The notes: generated by a model from the letters alone, not told the origin. A stretch of DNA of 64,000 bases from Eonycteris spelaea (GCA_003508835.1 PUFA01000003.1:23875001-23939000); one strand, 5' to 3'; counted from the first letter of the stretch, positions 1-13,800 are shown. Numbers and translations are program-made.

Positions 1-153
1 AATGTTTTAATTGTGAAGTGGGGACAATCATACACAGATTAAACAATCACATAACAAACCATTATAGGGTAAGGAACATCTAAACACAGATCCCATTCAA
101 ATTAATTCTATGTTCTAAATAATGACTGCAACATTATGCAGTTACTGCAAAGT

Positions 154-154
<1 letters not shown>

Positions 155-207
<53 letters not shown>
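155..207. repeat. (CA)n microsatellite
   Basis: About 26 uninterrupted CA units ending in a short C run. Likely polymorphic in length. Confidence 0.97.
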
Positions 208-209
<2 letters not shown>

Positions 210-284
210 CATACCCTGCACATTGTCCAGAAATAAGTCAGGTACTCGATAATGAAATATAATTTAAGGAACATACAATTGTCT

Positions 285-435
285 ACGCTTGTTTAATCTT
301 CATAACAGTACTCTGGGATAGGTATTATCATTTCTCCTCTAAAAATAGAGAACTAAAGGCACAAAGAGACTTAGATGACATTCTATAGATCACAAAGCTA
401 CTAAGACTGTGGAATCTACATGTGAGCAAAGCAAT
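285..435 (-). repeat. MIR SINE, antisense
   Basis: Resembles the reverse complement of the MIR core and tail: 'taatcttcataac...gggataggtattatca...agagaactaaaggcacaaagag...cacaaagctactaag'. Decayed; boundaries approximate. Confidence 0.65.
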
Positions 436-444
436 AAAAACCAA

Positions 445-600
445 GAGCTTAGACTTGAGGGTCAGACCTATCTGTATGAGAATCACAATCTGGCAACTCC
501 ACAGCAGTGTGACAGTGTCTAAGTCACCTCACGGCCTGAGTTTTGGTTCCCTCCTCTTAACACAAGCTCTTCTTTTGAGGTGTAAATGAGAGAACACATA
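445..600 (+). repeat. MIR SINE, sense
   Basis: Contains a decayed MIR 5'/core order: a 'gcttagacttgagggtcagacc' head, 'agtgtgacagtgtctaagtcacctcac' and 'gcctgagttttggttccctcctc'. It lies head-to-head with the antisense MIR just before it. Confidence 0.5.
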
Positions 601-2765
601 GGTCAGCATATCAGCCGCATGTTATAAATGACAGTGCATTTCCTTGCTCCTCCTCTTCTGTTTCCTCCATGCACGAGTGCCTTAGAGAGCAGTGAAAAGC
701 AATCTCCACCCAAAATAGACTTAGAGAACAGAAGTCTACTAAAATGGAAAAAAAGTACATAAAAATATAGGACCATGCTAAACTCACTACTAAGCAAAGC
801 TATCAAATCACATAACTTTTTGGAGTACTCACCACTACTGGCATGAGAAGTATGTATGCACAGTCAGATGCTTAAAATATAATTTCTGTTGACGCTTTAG
901 TATCAAAATCTATGCTTTCATATTCAGACCTAAATGAATAGTAAATCTTGCCAAGTCAGGGAAAAGAGGTTATCTAAGCTACCCTTATCCATTGAAAAAA
1001 GAAGGTATTGTTGAGTTTTAATTTTTTTCAAGAGCTAAACAATAGGAGTTTTTTGCTCTCCAGTAGGAGTCACTATAAGCAAGAAAATTAATTCCTGAGC
1101 TACATTTATTATGGGTTTAGTTAGTAAATGCATATACATGGATTGTTATATTTAAAATGTTTTAATTAATGGTAATAGCTTATACCTAAGGAGGATTATG
1201 TTTAATATCCAACTTCAACTTTGATGGCAAAAATTCTTAAGAGATATAACTTCATAAAAGATTTAATTATCAAAAGAAGGATGCAGACACATACACACAC
1301 AGTAAAAATAATTTTTCTGATGATCAAAATCTGGGACAGCCTTGCTCGTAGTGAACACCAACACACTTCCTGTATGTACATTCCTATATTTCTTTGTACT
1401 GAGTTCTTTAGAATGTAAAATACGTTCTCCTAATAAGACGGCAAGCTTTTTACTTAAAAAATAATTGTTGTAATTGGAATCCTAATTATCTTAAACTTTT
1501 TTTCAAAATAGACATAAATCTGGAGAAAATACTTATCTCATTTATCTGTACTTGCCAGATAAGCTGAAATAACGCACAAATCACCTCAATCTTCTCAATG
1601 TCATAAACTTAGTCTCTTGGCACCATTTAGATATTATCTGGAACAACAGTATTATTTGTATGATTCAAATATACACAAGCTTAGTTTGGAAGATGCTTTC
1701 ATCACAGAAAAGTAACAAAAATATCAGCACGGACTATAAAATCTAATTTTTAATTGTGACTATCAGTAATTTCCTGTTATCTTGAATTGGCTACTTTTAC
1801 ATGCCCTGGGTTCATATGTAGACATCCAAAGGCTTTATCATATGATCGAATATTTATTTTCTTTCTGGCTTGTCAGATGGCTTGTAGTCATATATATTAT
1901 AATGTAATTCATATTGCTTATTAAGGTAAGTAATGTGGCCTATTTCTTGAACCAGACTTTTGTTCCATAAATATTTCACTTCTACCTTTCTGTGGCAGTA
2001 TTTCTCTTCAGAAGAGGAGATTTCTCATTTTGCTTTACAAGGTATTATAAAAACTCACAGACATATATTTTTTGGTGACATATAACAGTATGCAAAGTAA
2101 ATGCAAAAAAAAAAATTCTAGTATCCAGTTTGATCTCATTCAAGTCATTTTCCCACTTTTCAACATATTTTTCTGATTTCTGTGGTAAAGAATACAATGA
2201 CTACATCATTGCCCACACGAATGTAACATGAAATTCAACAAGCCAGAGATAGAAAATGGCATTACCTACAGACTGGGGAATATATATCTACTGGCAAAGT
2301 GAAACAGTAAGTTGCAAGACCAGGCTATATACATGTTTCTGCTTAATTGTAAAGAAAACAGCATGCGTGACTCAAACCGAAGTTCACTTCTTCCTTCCTC
2401 AATTTCATGCAAAGATCTGTAACTGCAAAAGTCATAAATTTATCCTATGACCGAATCTCTCAAATATTAAGTAAAATTAGAAAAAGATAATGCAAGTGAC
2501 ACTTCTGACAACTAAAAGAGATATTTCAGTTAAGGAGAGAAGACTTCATTATGTTTCTTATTTTTCCCCAGGACATTAATCTTCTTCCCCTGGGATAAGT
2601 GGAATGTTCTTTAGAGGAAAAAAAAAAAAAATCCTTTACCTATCCCAGTGTAATCCATAGCCAGTCTCCAAGTCTGATACAAAAACAAACCATTTCTATT
2701 TTGGTATGATGAGGAAGCATTGCACTGGACAATATGAAAACAGAGATGGAGGAAGTTGACTCAGA
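601..2765. other. Intron sequence with no recognised feature
   Basis: AT-rich single-copy sequence with a short A run near 2105-2115 and another near 2620-2632. No repeat family, exon or RNA gene was recognised. Confidence 0.5.
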
Positions 2766-3115
2766 TTGCTGCACTTCCTAGATGAAGAGAGCTAGCAGGC
2801 CTACCACAATCACCTGAATAGAATGAAATAAGACGATGACTGGGTTTTTTCCGTCAAATTGATGCACGTGTAAAAATGAATTCCCGAAAAATCGAAGGGG
2901 AAATCCTGGGTATGTTTGTTTGTCTGGATGAAGGATTCCATCTGAGAAGCTTTTGACAAAATGGATTGATGAAGCAGATTGGAATTTGGGCACAGGATAT
3001 ACACAATTTTTAACAATTTGTGAATAAACACTGGGCTTCCCAAAGCATTGCTCGATGATCAAAAGGAAATATGATATCACGATAAAAATCACTTTTATTC
3101 TAAACAGAATAATTG
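2766..3115. promoter_or_regulatory. Candidate conserved non-coding element
   Basis: A repeat-free block with more sequence complexity than its surroundings, including a CACGTG E-box near 2863-2870 and several TGATxA and CAATT motifs. Two overlapping minus-strand frames here (104 and 77 codons) have no recognisable homology and are not called as genes. The conserved status is a guess from appearance only. Confidence 0.2.
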
Positions 3116-5190
3116 TCTAGGGTTTGTTAGTCCCTTTGGGGTGGGAATTCTAACAATTTCCTGAGGTTTCTAACTGTTGATTACATTTAATTGTTTGACA
3201 TCTTTAAGCAAGTAGAACAACAAATTGCTGGGCATAGAACAAACAATTTTCAAATACTTTAATAACTGTCTTTGATAAACATTCCAAATAAAAGGAGCAG
3301 GTAAAAAGAAGAAAAATAATAAAGAAAAATTTTAAATGAAAGTGGATGGCCATACAAAATTAGCATTCTATGCACATCTGTTATTGAAATACCTATTTCA
3401 AATGCTTGTTTTATATAGTTTCTGCCCACAATATTCTTTTGTGGAACTAGAAATCAGTGCTTCGAGCAAGAATTAGTAGTATTTCAAGAAAAAAGAGGTG
3501 GAAGATTCAAGCTCCCTCAAGGTCAATCAATATTCTAGTTGGTCACTGGTCCATTGCTGAACTCAAAATGACTGGATTTAACTACATACTTTTTAAAATA
3601 AATGGTCTCTTTCTTCTGTTAATCATAAGCCCTTAACTTTCTACTCCTACAGAGACAACCATGAAGGGACAGGTGAGACAAGTTCTGTATCATCATCCAT
3701 TAAAAGACAAGGGTTTATTGCAAATTCCATGAGTAATAAAAAAAAAAAATTGTTTTAAAAGGAATAATATACTACTTAGGAAAATTCTGTGCTTCTACTA
3801 AATAAAAAAGAAAGAAATCCATAAGCTATCATTGAATATAGTGTTAAAATCAGAATTATTTGGCAAAAAATTGATAATGATAAATTTTGGCTTCTAATAT
3901 TAGGCCAACCAAATCAAGTATGAGTAAGGAGTACCCAAAAGTTATACAGCAGTAATGGTCTTATTTGCATTCATTTACGGTTGGGCAAAACCGATTTAAA
4001 AGGCTGTCTGCATAGTCATAACTAGCATTACTGTTAACGGTGTCCAATTACCAAACTGCCAAATCACGGTGCTTACAAACCAGAGGCACGAAGTTGCCTG
4101 TATTTGTGTGGCAAGGGTATTTGTTTCCCGAACTGTCAATCAACATTTTGTCTTCATTGACCATGATGATCAAATGCATTCTGAACTTAAACCAACCTAA
4201 AAATTGCTTACTATGAGTCAAAAGCCCAGAGAGGTCAACTCTCCCATCCTTATCAGCAGTTGGACACTACTGCAGAAGGTGGCATGTTCTCCAGCATCTT
4301 TTCAGAACCTGTGAGCACATTCTTTATGGGGTTTGGGCACCTCCCTCCCTACTGAGTGCCACCACATAGAAAACGTGTAGAGTGCATGGACAGGGTGCAG
4401 AAACGCAGTAAACCAGAGTTCCCCAAGCCATATTCATTTTGTACACGGGCTACGCTCTTCCAACTTGCCAGCAATGTTAATTGTTAACTGATCAACTTCA
4501 CATACTTTTTGAAATAAAAATAAGTACACTTAAAAAAATAAAATGATCATGCCCATTACACTTTCTGAGTTAAGCATTTTTGCATTGTCATTGTTAGTAC
4601 AATTATGAAACAAATCAGTATATTTTATGATAAATAATTATTAAACAGAATAAGTAAAAAAATTCAATTGTCTGTGCTGTTGTTTTAATGACTTCCGAAA
4701 GAGCTAAAGTTTCTGACCTCCAACTCCACCCCCCCCCAGCCCCATCCTCTTGGCCTTATTAGATAAGCAGTAAAATGTGGTGTCAGAAACCAAGATGTTG
4801 GCTTAAGTTCTAGATTAATTTCTAGCTAGCTCTCTAAGCTTAAGCAAATTCTGGCTTTATCCAAATCTCAGTTTCTTTCTAATTAAGTATGTTTCAAATA
4901 AGTGTTAAATTGTAATCATGAGTTTTTTTCTATCTTTGACATTCTGTAATTTCTTTTTTTTTTTTTATAATGAGTTATCTCTGGACAAGCAATCCATAAA
5001 AATATAAAGAAAATCAAAACTTGTTTTTGCAGTTAAACAAGCAAAAGCTCAGCTATAGGGAAGAGTACACAGAAGTTTCTAGAGAGAAGCTCAATCGCCT
5101 ATCTGTATCATACTCTGTCTTGATCTGCCACATCTGCACCTCTCGGTGACCTAGAATTGAGTTCTGTCACCATTCCCAGATAAGGACCAT
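3116..5190. other. Intron sequence with no recognised feature
   Basis: AT-rich sequence. Contains a C-rich run (CCCCCCCCC near 4729-4738) and a T run at about 4954-4965. No exon or confident transposon. Confidence 0.5.
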
Positions 5191-5199
5191 TTTAGAATA

Positions 5200-5390
5200 C
5201 AGAAGTCTCCAGCAGAGTTCAACGCCTTGAATTGTTGCTAAATAAATCACGTACCTACTCTGTTGCCCTACAAAATTATAAATTTTTAAAGAGCAGGGGT
5301 TATGACTTAACTTTCTTTGCCCCACCTTCTCACAATGAAATATATACATAATAGGAGCTCAATCACATTTTGCTAACTGAGTGAATGCGG
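5200..5390 (+). repeat. L2 LINE 3' end, sense (decayed)
   Basis: Shows the order typical of L2 3' UTR: 'agagcaggggttatgactt', 'tttgccccaccttctcac' and a terminal 'aataggagctcaatcacattttgctaactgagtgaatg'. Confidence 0.5.
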
Positions 5391-6470
5391 AACAGAAAAA
5401 GAGATTTATTTCCTTCCTTCCCATAATTACAGAAATCATCAAGTCCAGAGGTGTCAGAAAAACACATGATAGCCAGCTATAACTCTGAGAGTAAGTCAAG
5501 TCTCCATGAAATGGAAAAATAAGCACATCAGGCAAAATTTGTCAAACAGACCAATACCTACTTTATACCGATAAAACGCTCACACATACACACAGATATA
5601 TGATGATTTGTTCCCCTAGTTTCCACATGTTCTAATTGTTATTTCTGATTTTAAGAACCTGGCCTTTTCCTCACCTGGATTATAAACTGCTGAAGATGAG
5701 AGATAGACCACATTTTATTTGCTGGGCTGGCAGAAAGCATATTCATTTCCCCTTAAGGGGGCATGGAGGATCTAATATTCTCCCCTTTTCGTGTGTAATG
5801 TGGCTATTTTCTCAATGGAATAATTAATAGTACCAACAATATGCCAGAGACATAGCAATGGATACATGCATTGCCACTTCTGAGAGCTGATACTGTTCTG
5901 CCACTCAGCATGTGTGAGGCAAACTTCTATTTGTCTCATGTACTTTTTAAATTTTTCTTGGTAGGTCTTCCCTGCTTATTTAATCTCTATTCTACTTTAA
6001 AATTGTTTGATGAACATTTTCTTGAGAGAAAACATATTCCTATGGCTAGACATTATTCCCTAATGACATGGAGAAGAAAAAAAAAAAGAGGCAGGTGCTT
6101 TACCTGTCATTTCCACCTGTTTAACTTTTTTTGTTATCCTTTACGACACATGCCATTTAACTAGATTTTAGGCATCAAAGTAAAAAGAACTTTAAAAATG
6201 TTATTTTGATTCATTATTAACAAAAACAAGCTGAATAAGAAACTTGCCAACAATTACAGTAAGTCCTGTGACTGATTCCATCTCGGTATTATATATTATA
6301 TTGTTATGAATGACTGTGTGATTACATCAATTGTTAGACTATCAAGGGTCACGGTCTCTATATTTATTAATCAACAAGGTGGACAGTGGTGCTGAGCCCC
6401 TATGGAACAGTATAAACTGAACTCTTGCCTGGACAGCTACTCGTAGCTATGTATATGTTGACATAAATTT
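5391..6470. other. Intron sequence with no recognised feature
   Basis: Contains short plus-strand frames (63 and 97 codons) without homology. 5640-5880 may hold further L2-like decay but cannot be assigned. Confidence 0.4.
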
Positions 6471-6479
6471 TCATAGTGG

Positions 6480-6562
6480 CAGGAACTTTGGTCTACTGCT
6501 GTGCACACTGGGAAGCTTGGCATGTAGTAGGTGTACAATAAATATTTGCTGAGTTTTTAAAT
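6480..6562 (+). repeat. L2 LINE 3' end, sense (fragment)
   Basis: Ends with 'cttggcatgtagtaggtgtacaataaatatttgctgag', close to the L2 terminus '...agtaggcgctcaataaatatttgttga'. Confidence 0.55.
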
Positions 6563-6649
6563 CTGCTACTCGAGCCTTAAGCTGATTCCATGCTAAATGG
6601 GTATATGATGATATAGGATCATCAAACTTTCCCCACAACTTCTGGCTGA

Positions 6650-6850
6650 TCTTAGGGTTCTTTAACCATTGGGGCTACAGACCCCTTTTGACAATCCGAC
6701 AGAAATTATACTCTCTGTTTCCACTTACCTTTGTGATATACATATTTGATGAATGGGATTTGTTGACCAGAATTCTGAGAGAAAGCCTACTACCATTTTG
6801 TAAAGACTAGTTTGAAATGCACGTGCAATCTTGATACACAGAAGTCATAG
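6650..6850 (+). mobile_element. Possible hAT-type DNA transposon relic
   Basis: Begins 'agggttctttaaccattgg...acagaccccttttgacaatc', resembling the ends of mammalian hAT MITEs (ttcttaacc...ggacccctttg). Strongly decayed, with no visible second terminal repeat. Confidence 0.3.
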
Positions 6851-9800
6851 CTTTTCATTAAACAATGTGTCAGATTTACCTAAAATTTACTAAATATTAG
6901 TAAATATTTACACAAACAGTTAATATACTGTTAATATCCTTTACTAAGAAGAAATTCTGTCTGAAAGCAATATCAAAATAAGTTATCATTTTAGCTGTTT
7001 ATGCCTTTTTATAGGTTTCCTAACTTATTGATATCATCATAAAGACACCTGGTAGCAATGAAATAGTTAAGGATCTGCTATGGTTTCCCTTAAAATTCCC
7101 AGTTTTCAGATGTTTGTAAGGAAATTGCCAGAATTTTAAATTTGCTATGCAGAGTTCTCTGTAGAGATGCAAATTTCATTGATCTCTTTTCATATTCTTT
7201 TCTTTCTAAAAAAAATTTTAAACTGCTATGTCATTTAGAATTACGCAGTGCATGAAAATAGACTTTTTAATACTCGATATGTTTTATCTTTATTATCTAT
7301 GGCTCTTGCCAAAAAAATGCGGAATTAAAAAAAAATCCTCAACTCACCTCCGCTTCTCCCAATATACCTTAATTTCTTTGAATAAAGTGCAGGTGCTTCG
7401 TTTTACATGTGGTCCAATGACTGACATTTAAAACCAAAAATCTCAGTGAGTGCCTACAGTGATTAACACGTTGGCATTCATGGCGCAGGCACCATGTGAG
7501 AAAACTCGGCCACGCCACCCTCCTGTGTAATACATTTAATCTGGACTCTGTAATCCCAACTGTGATTATCCATTTTGTTGTTTTCAAGACTGCAAGTTCC
7601 CAGTAAAGTTGGAAGGCCGACTGAGCTTATTTTCCAGAGAATATTGTTTCTGCTCTCTGTTGAGTTGGAGCACAGCTGCTGTGCAAAGTAGTTTCACTGA
7701 ACCAAAGTATAGTCATAGAATAATCAGCTCAAAACTTTGTCTGAGTTCACAAACTACGAGCTGTATAATAACTACACGAAGTCCTCCAAAACCATAACCA
7801 CTTGCGTGGCTTTTAAACTGGATCTGTGTCAAGTGGTATTGATTTATATTGATCTCAAGGGTATTTTTTTCCCCCTGACTTTACCCAATTTACACAGCAA
7901 TGGGCAAGGACTGGGCCTAATTTCATTTTCCATAGAGTAACTAGCATGTTATTTGTGTTCCATAAATTAAGTGGTAATAGTAGGAACGGAGCCTAAACTG
8001 CTAATTCAAATAAAACTATAATATTAAGAGCATTCTCTTTAAGAAAATAACAGTTCGGTTTACTAAAAGCATTATTCTTAATAATAAAAACAATGCCACT
8101 AACATCCTACATCGCGCTCCATATACTTTAAAATACCCTGAAATTACCTTTATTAACAACACATAAGTCTTGTATTCATAATTGAGTCTTCAGAGTAAAT
8201 GTTCTATTTTAGTATATTTTGATGATTTATCATAGGAAAAAAGAATCTGCCATGGTATCTAGTCAAAATTACACAGTTCCAAGATAAATCAAAATGGACC
8301 TTAATTTAAAGTATTAAAAACTATGGGCTAAGACACAGTGTAGAAAAGGAATTCCTTTAAAAAAATGGAATGGTATAAACTTTTCACTACTTAAAACGAG
8401 TTTCAAAAGGAAAAAAGGGACAGTGTCTTCACTGTCCTAGAAGTGAGAGCATATAGTCCAAAAGAATAATTCAAAAATAAAATAACTGATACTAGTAATT
8501 TGAGTTATCAAGTTGAACTCCAAAATTATGACTGGGCTAACTTGGAACTAAAATTAACTGTTCAAAATAATTCACTGCTTGCTCTAGAAAACATCTTAAC
8601 CCTAAGCTGGGCAAAAGTCACCACTTGGTAACACCTTTCTCCACTGGCTAAGTGGCACTCAACTTCCATTGTCAAAGATATCTATTTAAATGGCTTAATA
8701 TCCAAATACACACGGAGGAAATATTCAAATCTTACTTTTCAAATGTGTGGGTAGAAGGAATTTTTGCAAACTGGTTCTGCATTTTAAATTATTTATAAAA
8801 TCGATTCTGAAGAATTAAAACTAATGTCTCAGAGGCTGGCTGAGGACCAGATCTGGCCATTGAATGCTGTGTGATGCTCTTGCTGAAAGACAAGCACAGA
8901 ACAAACACATCCGCGGAGAGAGTGTGTGGCCACAATCGTGGGACTCACACCCAGGGAAACCTGTCCTTAATTTATCCCGCCGCGTGTAGACTTGGCAAGG
9001 ATCTCCAAACATCATTTACATACCATATGCCCTGAATTACCTAGGCACAATGGCTGTGGATAAATATGATGTTTCGGGTCTTACTGTTTGCTTCCTTTTA
9101 TAAGTTTTGCAGCTTTCATTTCGTTTTTCTCTTTGGAAATAATTTAATGCAATATCGGGTCCTACAAAAGAACTATCTTGCTAAATCAATAAATACCTCA
9201 TTGTGCCTTGTGATTAGGGGGGAAAAAGGATCCTGAGATGGGCGGCCAGGAGGTATTATTTCTCCTACGTAAGACTCAAATAAAGGAAATCAGCTTCTTA
9301 TGCTTTGGATGCATTTTAACCTTTGTCTCTTTAGTAGGCATATAAATGTAAGGCATTCAACAATAAAATAGACAGAAATCAGCTATTATGACTTCTCTGG
9401 AACATAAGAAATTGCTCAGCAAGTTTTTATGCTTAAAAGGGATCTCTGAAATTAGACTCTTGGTAGTTCCTATATTTAGTTCTTTTATAATTAAAAGTCA
9501 TTATAATTGCCCTATGCCTCAGTTTCCCTCTTTCCACCAAACTGGTATTAATACAAATTTGGTAATACTTGTCCAGATTCTCAAAGTAAACTTTAAGTCA
9601 GATTGATAAAAATGTATACTTAAACCAAAAAGATCAATAGCCTAAAAAAGGCTTGGAGCAGAATTATGTACATATTTTTTGTTGTATACTATAAATTTGA
9701 CTGTATAAACTTCCAATTAAAAATGACATTCACACCATCATTTTTGATAGAATTTTGCACAGTAGGAATACTCATTAATGCAGGGTAATACAGTGTGATA

Positions 9801-10130
9801 AGCAGCTTAGACATCAAAATATGAAAAAAAGATATGCCAGTTGGTGTACTCTTTACAAGAGTAAAATAAAACTTAAAAAAAATTAAATACCTGAGGAATT
9901 AATTAAAAAGAACACTTACTGGCATATGTATTTTTTAACTATGTCTTATCAAGAGCATTCATTCTCTAGTCAGTTTCTACTGGAGAGATCTCAGTGTTAG
10001 TGCAAAAAAAAAATCACATCTATTCTATATTTGATGATACCACATTAAATGCATTATAATAATAAAAGTGGAATAAAACACAATTTAAATAATTTTACTT
10101 ATCCTACAATTACCTTCCTAAATAGAATGA
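6851..10130. other. Intron sequence, mostly unassigned
   Basis: AT-rich. A short MIR-like piece ('tgcctcagtttccctctttcc', about 9515-9560, sense) is the only repeat suspected. 8820-9015 is a small CpG-containing block with a 64-codon minus-strand frame of no recognisable homology. Confidence 0.4.
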
Positions 10131-10134
10131 ATGT

Positions 10135-10215
10135 GCGTCTATATATCATATTATATATTATATAAAATATGTATATTTGTACATATTATAGTACCTGAAA
10201 TATATAAATTATTTT
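10135..10215. repeat. AT-rich (TATA-type) low-complexity tract
   Basis: Almost pure A/T with repeated ATATAT/TATTATA units. Confidence 0.8.
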
Positions 10216-10439
10216 AGGCATTGGTAAAAGGGAGATCGGCTACAAAATGTGTATACATGGGTCATTTCTTGGTCTTTAACTGGAAAACACAAAGTGATCA
10301 TATTAACTCCCAGCTGTATGTTATAATAAGTGGCAAAGGAGGTGTGCCTATGCACTAGCAGAGAAGTAAAAGGCAATGCGGTGATTTCAGAACACTATTA
10401 AATATTTTGCTTTCTTTAGAGGGTTAAAAAAGCAAGAAG

Positions 10440-10860
10440 CTACCACTTGAAGGCCGGCAATGAAAGGGTTAACAGACATATGCTGTATAATTAGGAGATG
10501 CATTAATGATTATGAATAGTAAATGATTTGGTGCAAAGAAAAAAATTTTAGTCAAAGGGACATGTACCTATCTTACATGTTTATTAGTAACTGTATATAA
10601 CTAAAGAATTCTGCTATTAAGAATCTTGTATTATTGGTGTAAATACTTCCAAGGGTACATCAAATTGTAATCTTTCATACGACATCCATCAAACCAGGCT
10701 GGAGATTTTGACAAACATTAAACACAGTAAGGAGGCAATTATGTATGCATGATTTAATCTGCAACTAATTAATATGCAAATTTATTCATATGTTAGTTAC
10801 TAAATTAAAAATGCAAAGAAGCCCTTATGGTGATTCTCGAAATTTTGCACAAACAGAACA
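10440..10860. promoter_or_regulatory. Candidate conserved enhancer-like element (POU/homeodomain motifs)
   Basis: Repeat-free stretch with clustered developmental factor motifs: TAATTA at 10766-10771 directly followed by the octamer ATGCAAAT at 10774-10781, plus several other AT-rich homeodomain-like cores. Such adjacency is common in neural enhancers. Function and conservation are inferred from composition only. Confidence 0.3.
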
Positions 10861-13800
10861 TTTAAAATGTAAGAAAAATGAAGTTTTTTAGAAACCTATA
10901 ACACACTTTCAGTGTCTCCAGAACCTGTTGCACTAAGACTCAAAAATATGTGTTTAAATACTAGATAATAATTTAAAAGGTGTGCTAATTTTATGTGAGA
11001 ATGTGGGAACAGAAAGGTTAATCAGAATTCTCTCGAACTCTTAAGAGATACACTCTAATTACCAGACAAATGGTATTCTATTTCTAAGCTTCTTTCCCTG
11101 CTTTTAGGGTTGTCAGAAGTTGGTCATCTTACTGATATCCTGCACAAATGGTTGGGGGAATAAATATTATTTAAAAGCAACTAGAAATATCGAAAATTCT
11201 AGGGTAACTCTGAGACCATTTGGTGTTCACTAAACATACAATTCACTCCTCAAAATGGCAACTCGCTCTTTTTGCCTTTGGGGAACAGCTCTTTGCAAAC
11301 AGAGAAATGGAAGGAAAATCTTGAGGGAGACTAGAAATTCTTCCAAATTGTCTTCCAAGTGAATCTTCAAATAAAATAATGCAACTAACCCAAGAGCAAC
11401 AACCTCCTCCAAAAAGCAGAAGGCAATTTCACCTGAATTCAATCTGGCTATGTTAGCCCTGAATTTTCCAGACAGTCCAAAACTGATTTGAATCTCTGAT
11501 GGGAGATGAGCGATGTGGAGTAGTGATAATTTATAAATATCTTTGGGTGTCTGCATACAAGAGAGTATCCATTCACATGCATATATTATCCTTTGGCTCT
11601 GCTGCCTTCTGCAAGAATCTGATTTCCCTATGACTTCCTCGTGATCAGCAGCAAGATTCTGTGTGGATCAGCTCTCGTCTGATTATCTTTTTCATCCCAT
11701 GTCCAACGGCCATGTATACAGCTCCTGGAGCTGACACTTGAACAGCTGTAGTGGCCTCAAGAAGTCAACTGTATGAGGAAGCACAATAACAGCATCTACG
11801 GCTCTTCCCAGGGCACTGAACTCTCACCCACGTTAAAAAAAAAAAAAAAAAAAAAAATTGCCATCAGTCTCATCGCTGCCAAGTGACACACAAAAAGGAA
11901 GTTAACCATTGGCTGTTACTGGCATTCACAGTCTGACTCTGATCTCCCAGCTTCCCTTAGCCCCTTCTGATGCCAAGCGGACTACAGCTTGCCCATTTCA
12001 TTTCGAACACGGCAGCCAAAAAAAGCACTGCCCCACCGTGCAACGACAAGCAGTCTGTTTTGATATTAGTACCTCAGTATGTGATATAAGAGAGTCAGAT
12101 GTCCCCAAACTACGTGCTTTCCCCTGAGGGACACTGTCCTGGCCTTTCTTGGCCAGAAAGAGGGTGAGCATGCCACAAATCCTCAGCTTTGAAAGCACAG
12201 GGGAAGGAAAAGCACTGTCCACAGGACCCAGACAGCAATGGCGGGGCGAGCCTCCGCTGGGGAGAGGGTCCGTGCCTTCCAACTCAACACGCACATCTAC
12301 CTAGAAATATTCACTCCTATCCTTGTCGCTCCCTGCCAGCCAGGAGACACGAGCAGCAACCACATTGTATAAGGAACGGCGTCTTTTTCTTATATAATTA
12401 AATCTTATAGATGCTAGTAAGTAAACATCAGATTTTTTAAAATTTTTCTTTCATGGAAGAAAAGGGACTATTTGGGATTCAGAAGGATAGATTTTTTTCA
12501 TTGACCCTCAGAGAGGGAGGAAGGTGGTAGTAAAACAATGTTCCCCGTCGGTCCCTCAACATGTTCTGATTTCTTTGCTAAATGCAAGGAAATCAGACTC
12601 TAACCTGGTTTAACCCCTGAATATTCCCTGTAACATCCTCATTCTTTTCAATATGAACGGAGCATGCTTTTTATGATTCCAATGAAGCATCATCAGTTGA
12701 AGATCTCAATTTCTGGGCATTTCAGGTATCTGAGAGTAACCAAGGCATCTTTAATTTTTACAGGTGACTCAATTTTTGTTGTGACCAGAACTGAACATAA
12801 AGCTTTTAAAAGCTTAAATGTACACATTTATGCATTCATTACACAGTGTTAAATCTAATTTGTTCTTTTTACTGTCACAGGAAGCACATGTTTAAAGCAA
12901 TCTGTTTCCTCATGTGAATGCTTTCCTGTCTGTTTAAAAAAAATTGCGACACACTTTACCCTGAGTAACCAAGAGGTGATCATAAATATCCCTAAATAGC
13001 ATTAAACAGATATGAAAGACATTAACACTTTCAGAATGCCAAAGTAGTATTAAAAAAAAAATTCTAACAGATGCTCCTAGGTCAAAAAGTGAAATGTGTG
13101 TTTCCTGGAAAAACACTCTCATCAGAATCATAAATGAACTGTGAGTGGAGAAGTGAGGTGTTGCTGAACAAACGAGGATCCTTTTGGTGAGGAACACAGC
13201 CATCCATTGCCAAAGTGTACTTGCCATAAAAAGCCAAACTGAAATGGAAGTTCGATGAAAACTAACATCCTTTGTAATCCACAAGGTGGCAATGACTACA
13301 GATGAGGGGTGGCCCCATGGGATCTAGACGGCTGTCCAGAGAAAGATTCTGTCTCTGTGAACCTAAGCATTGGTCCCTGCTTGGGGCACATGACGAAGGG
13401 GTCTAGCCAAGAGGGCCTTCCCAAGGAATCCGACGTGGTGCCTGGTTTTTCTGTCAATTAAAATCGCCTGGGAAAAGACGTTCCTGGTGGAACGTAAGGA
13501 CCACGCTCCCTCCCTCTCTCCCACTCTCTTCAGCAGATGTTTTTTCTTTTTTCCCCATAAATGCAAGAGTTAACTAATCGGTCCTTATGAAAAATTGTTT
13601 TAAGTTTCCCATAGCTGACAAGCAAAAACACTTGTGCGAATCCAGCAATGGCATTGAGAAAAAACACATTACAATGAGGCAAAGGCCCGAATCCAGCAAT
13701 TCTTTGACTTTACCTTAAAACATCTGTATAAATATTCCCGTTTAATGTTAGAAATCTGCCTAAACAATCTTAACAAATTGAACTCTGTTTTACTTTTTAA

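Noticed and set aside
3909..4206. Possible mariner element between TTAGGCCAACC and AACCAACCTAA
   Set aside because: Only the outer five bases are inverted; the inner terminal repeats do not pair, and no known mariner interior was recognised.
11835..11857. Poly(A) tail of a SINE or processed pseudogene
   Set aside because: The preceding 300 bp match no SINE and give no coding homology; no target duplication seen.
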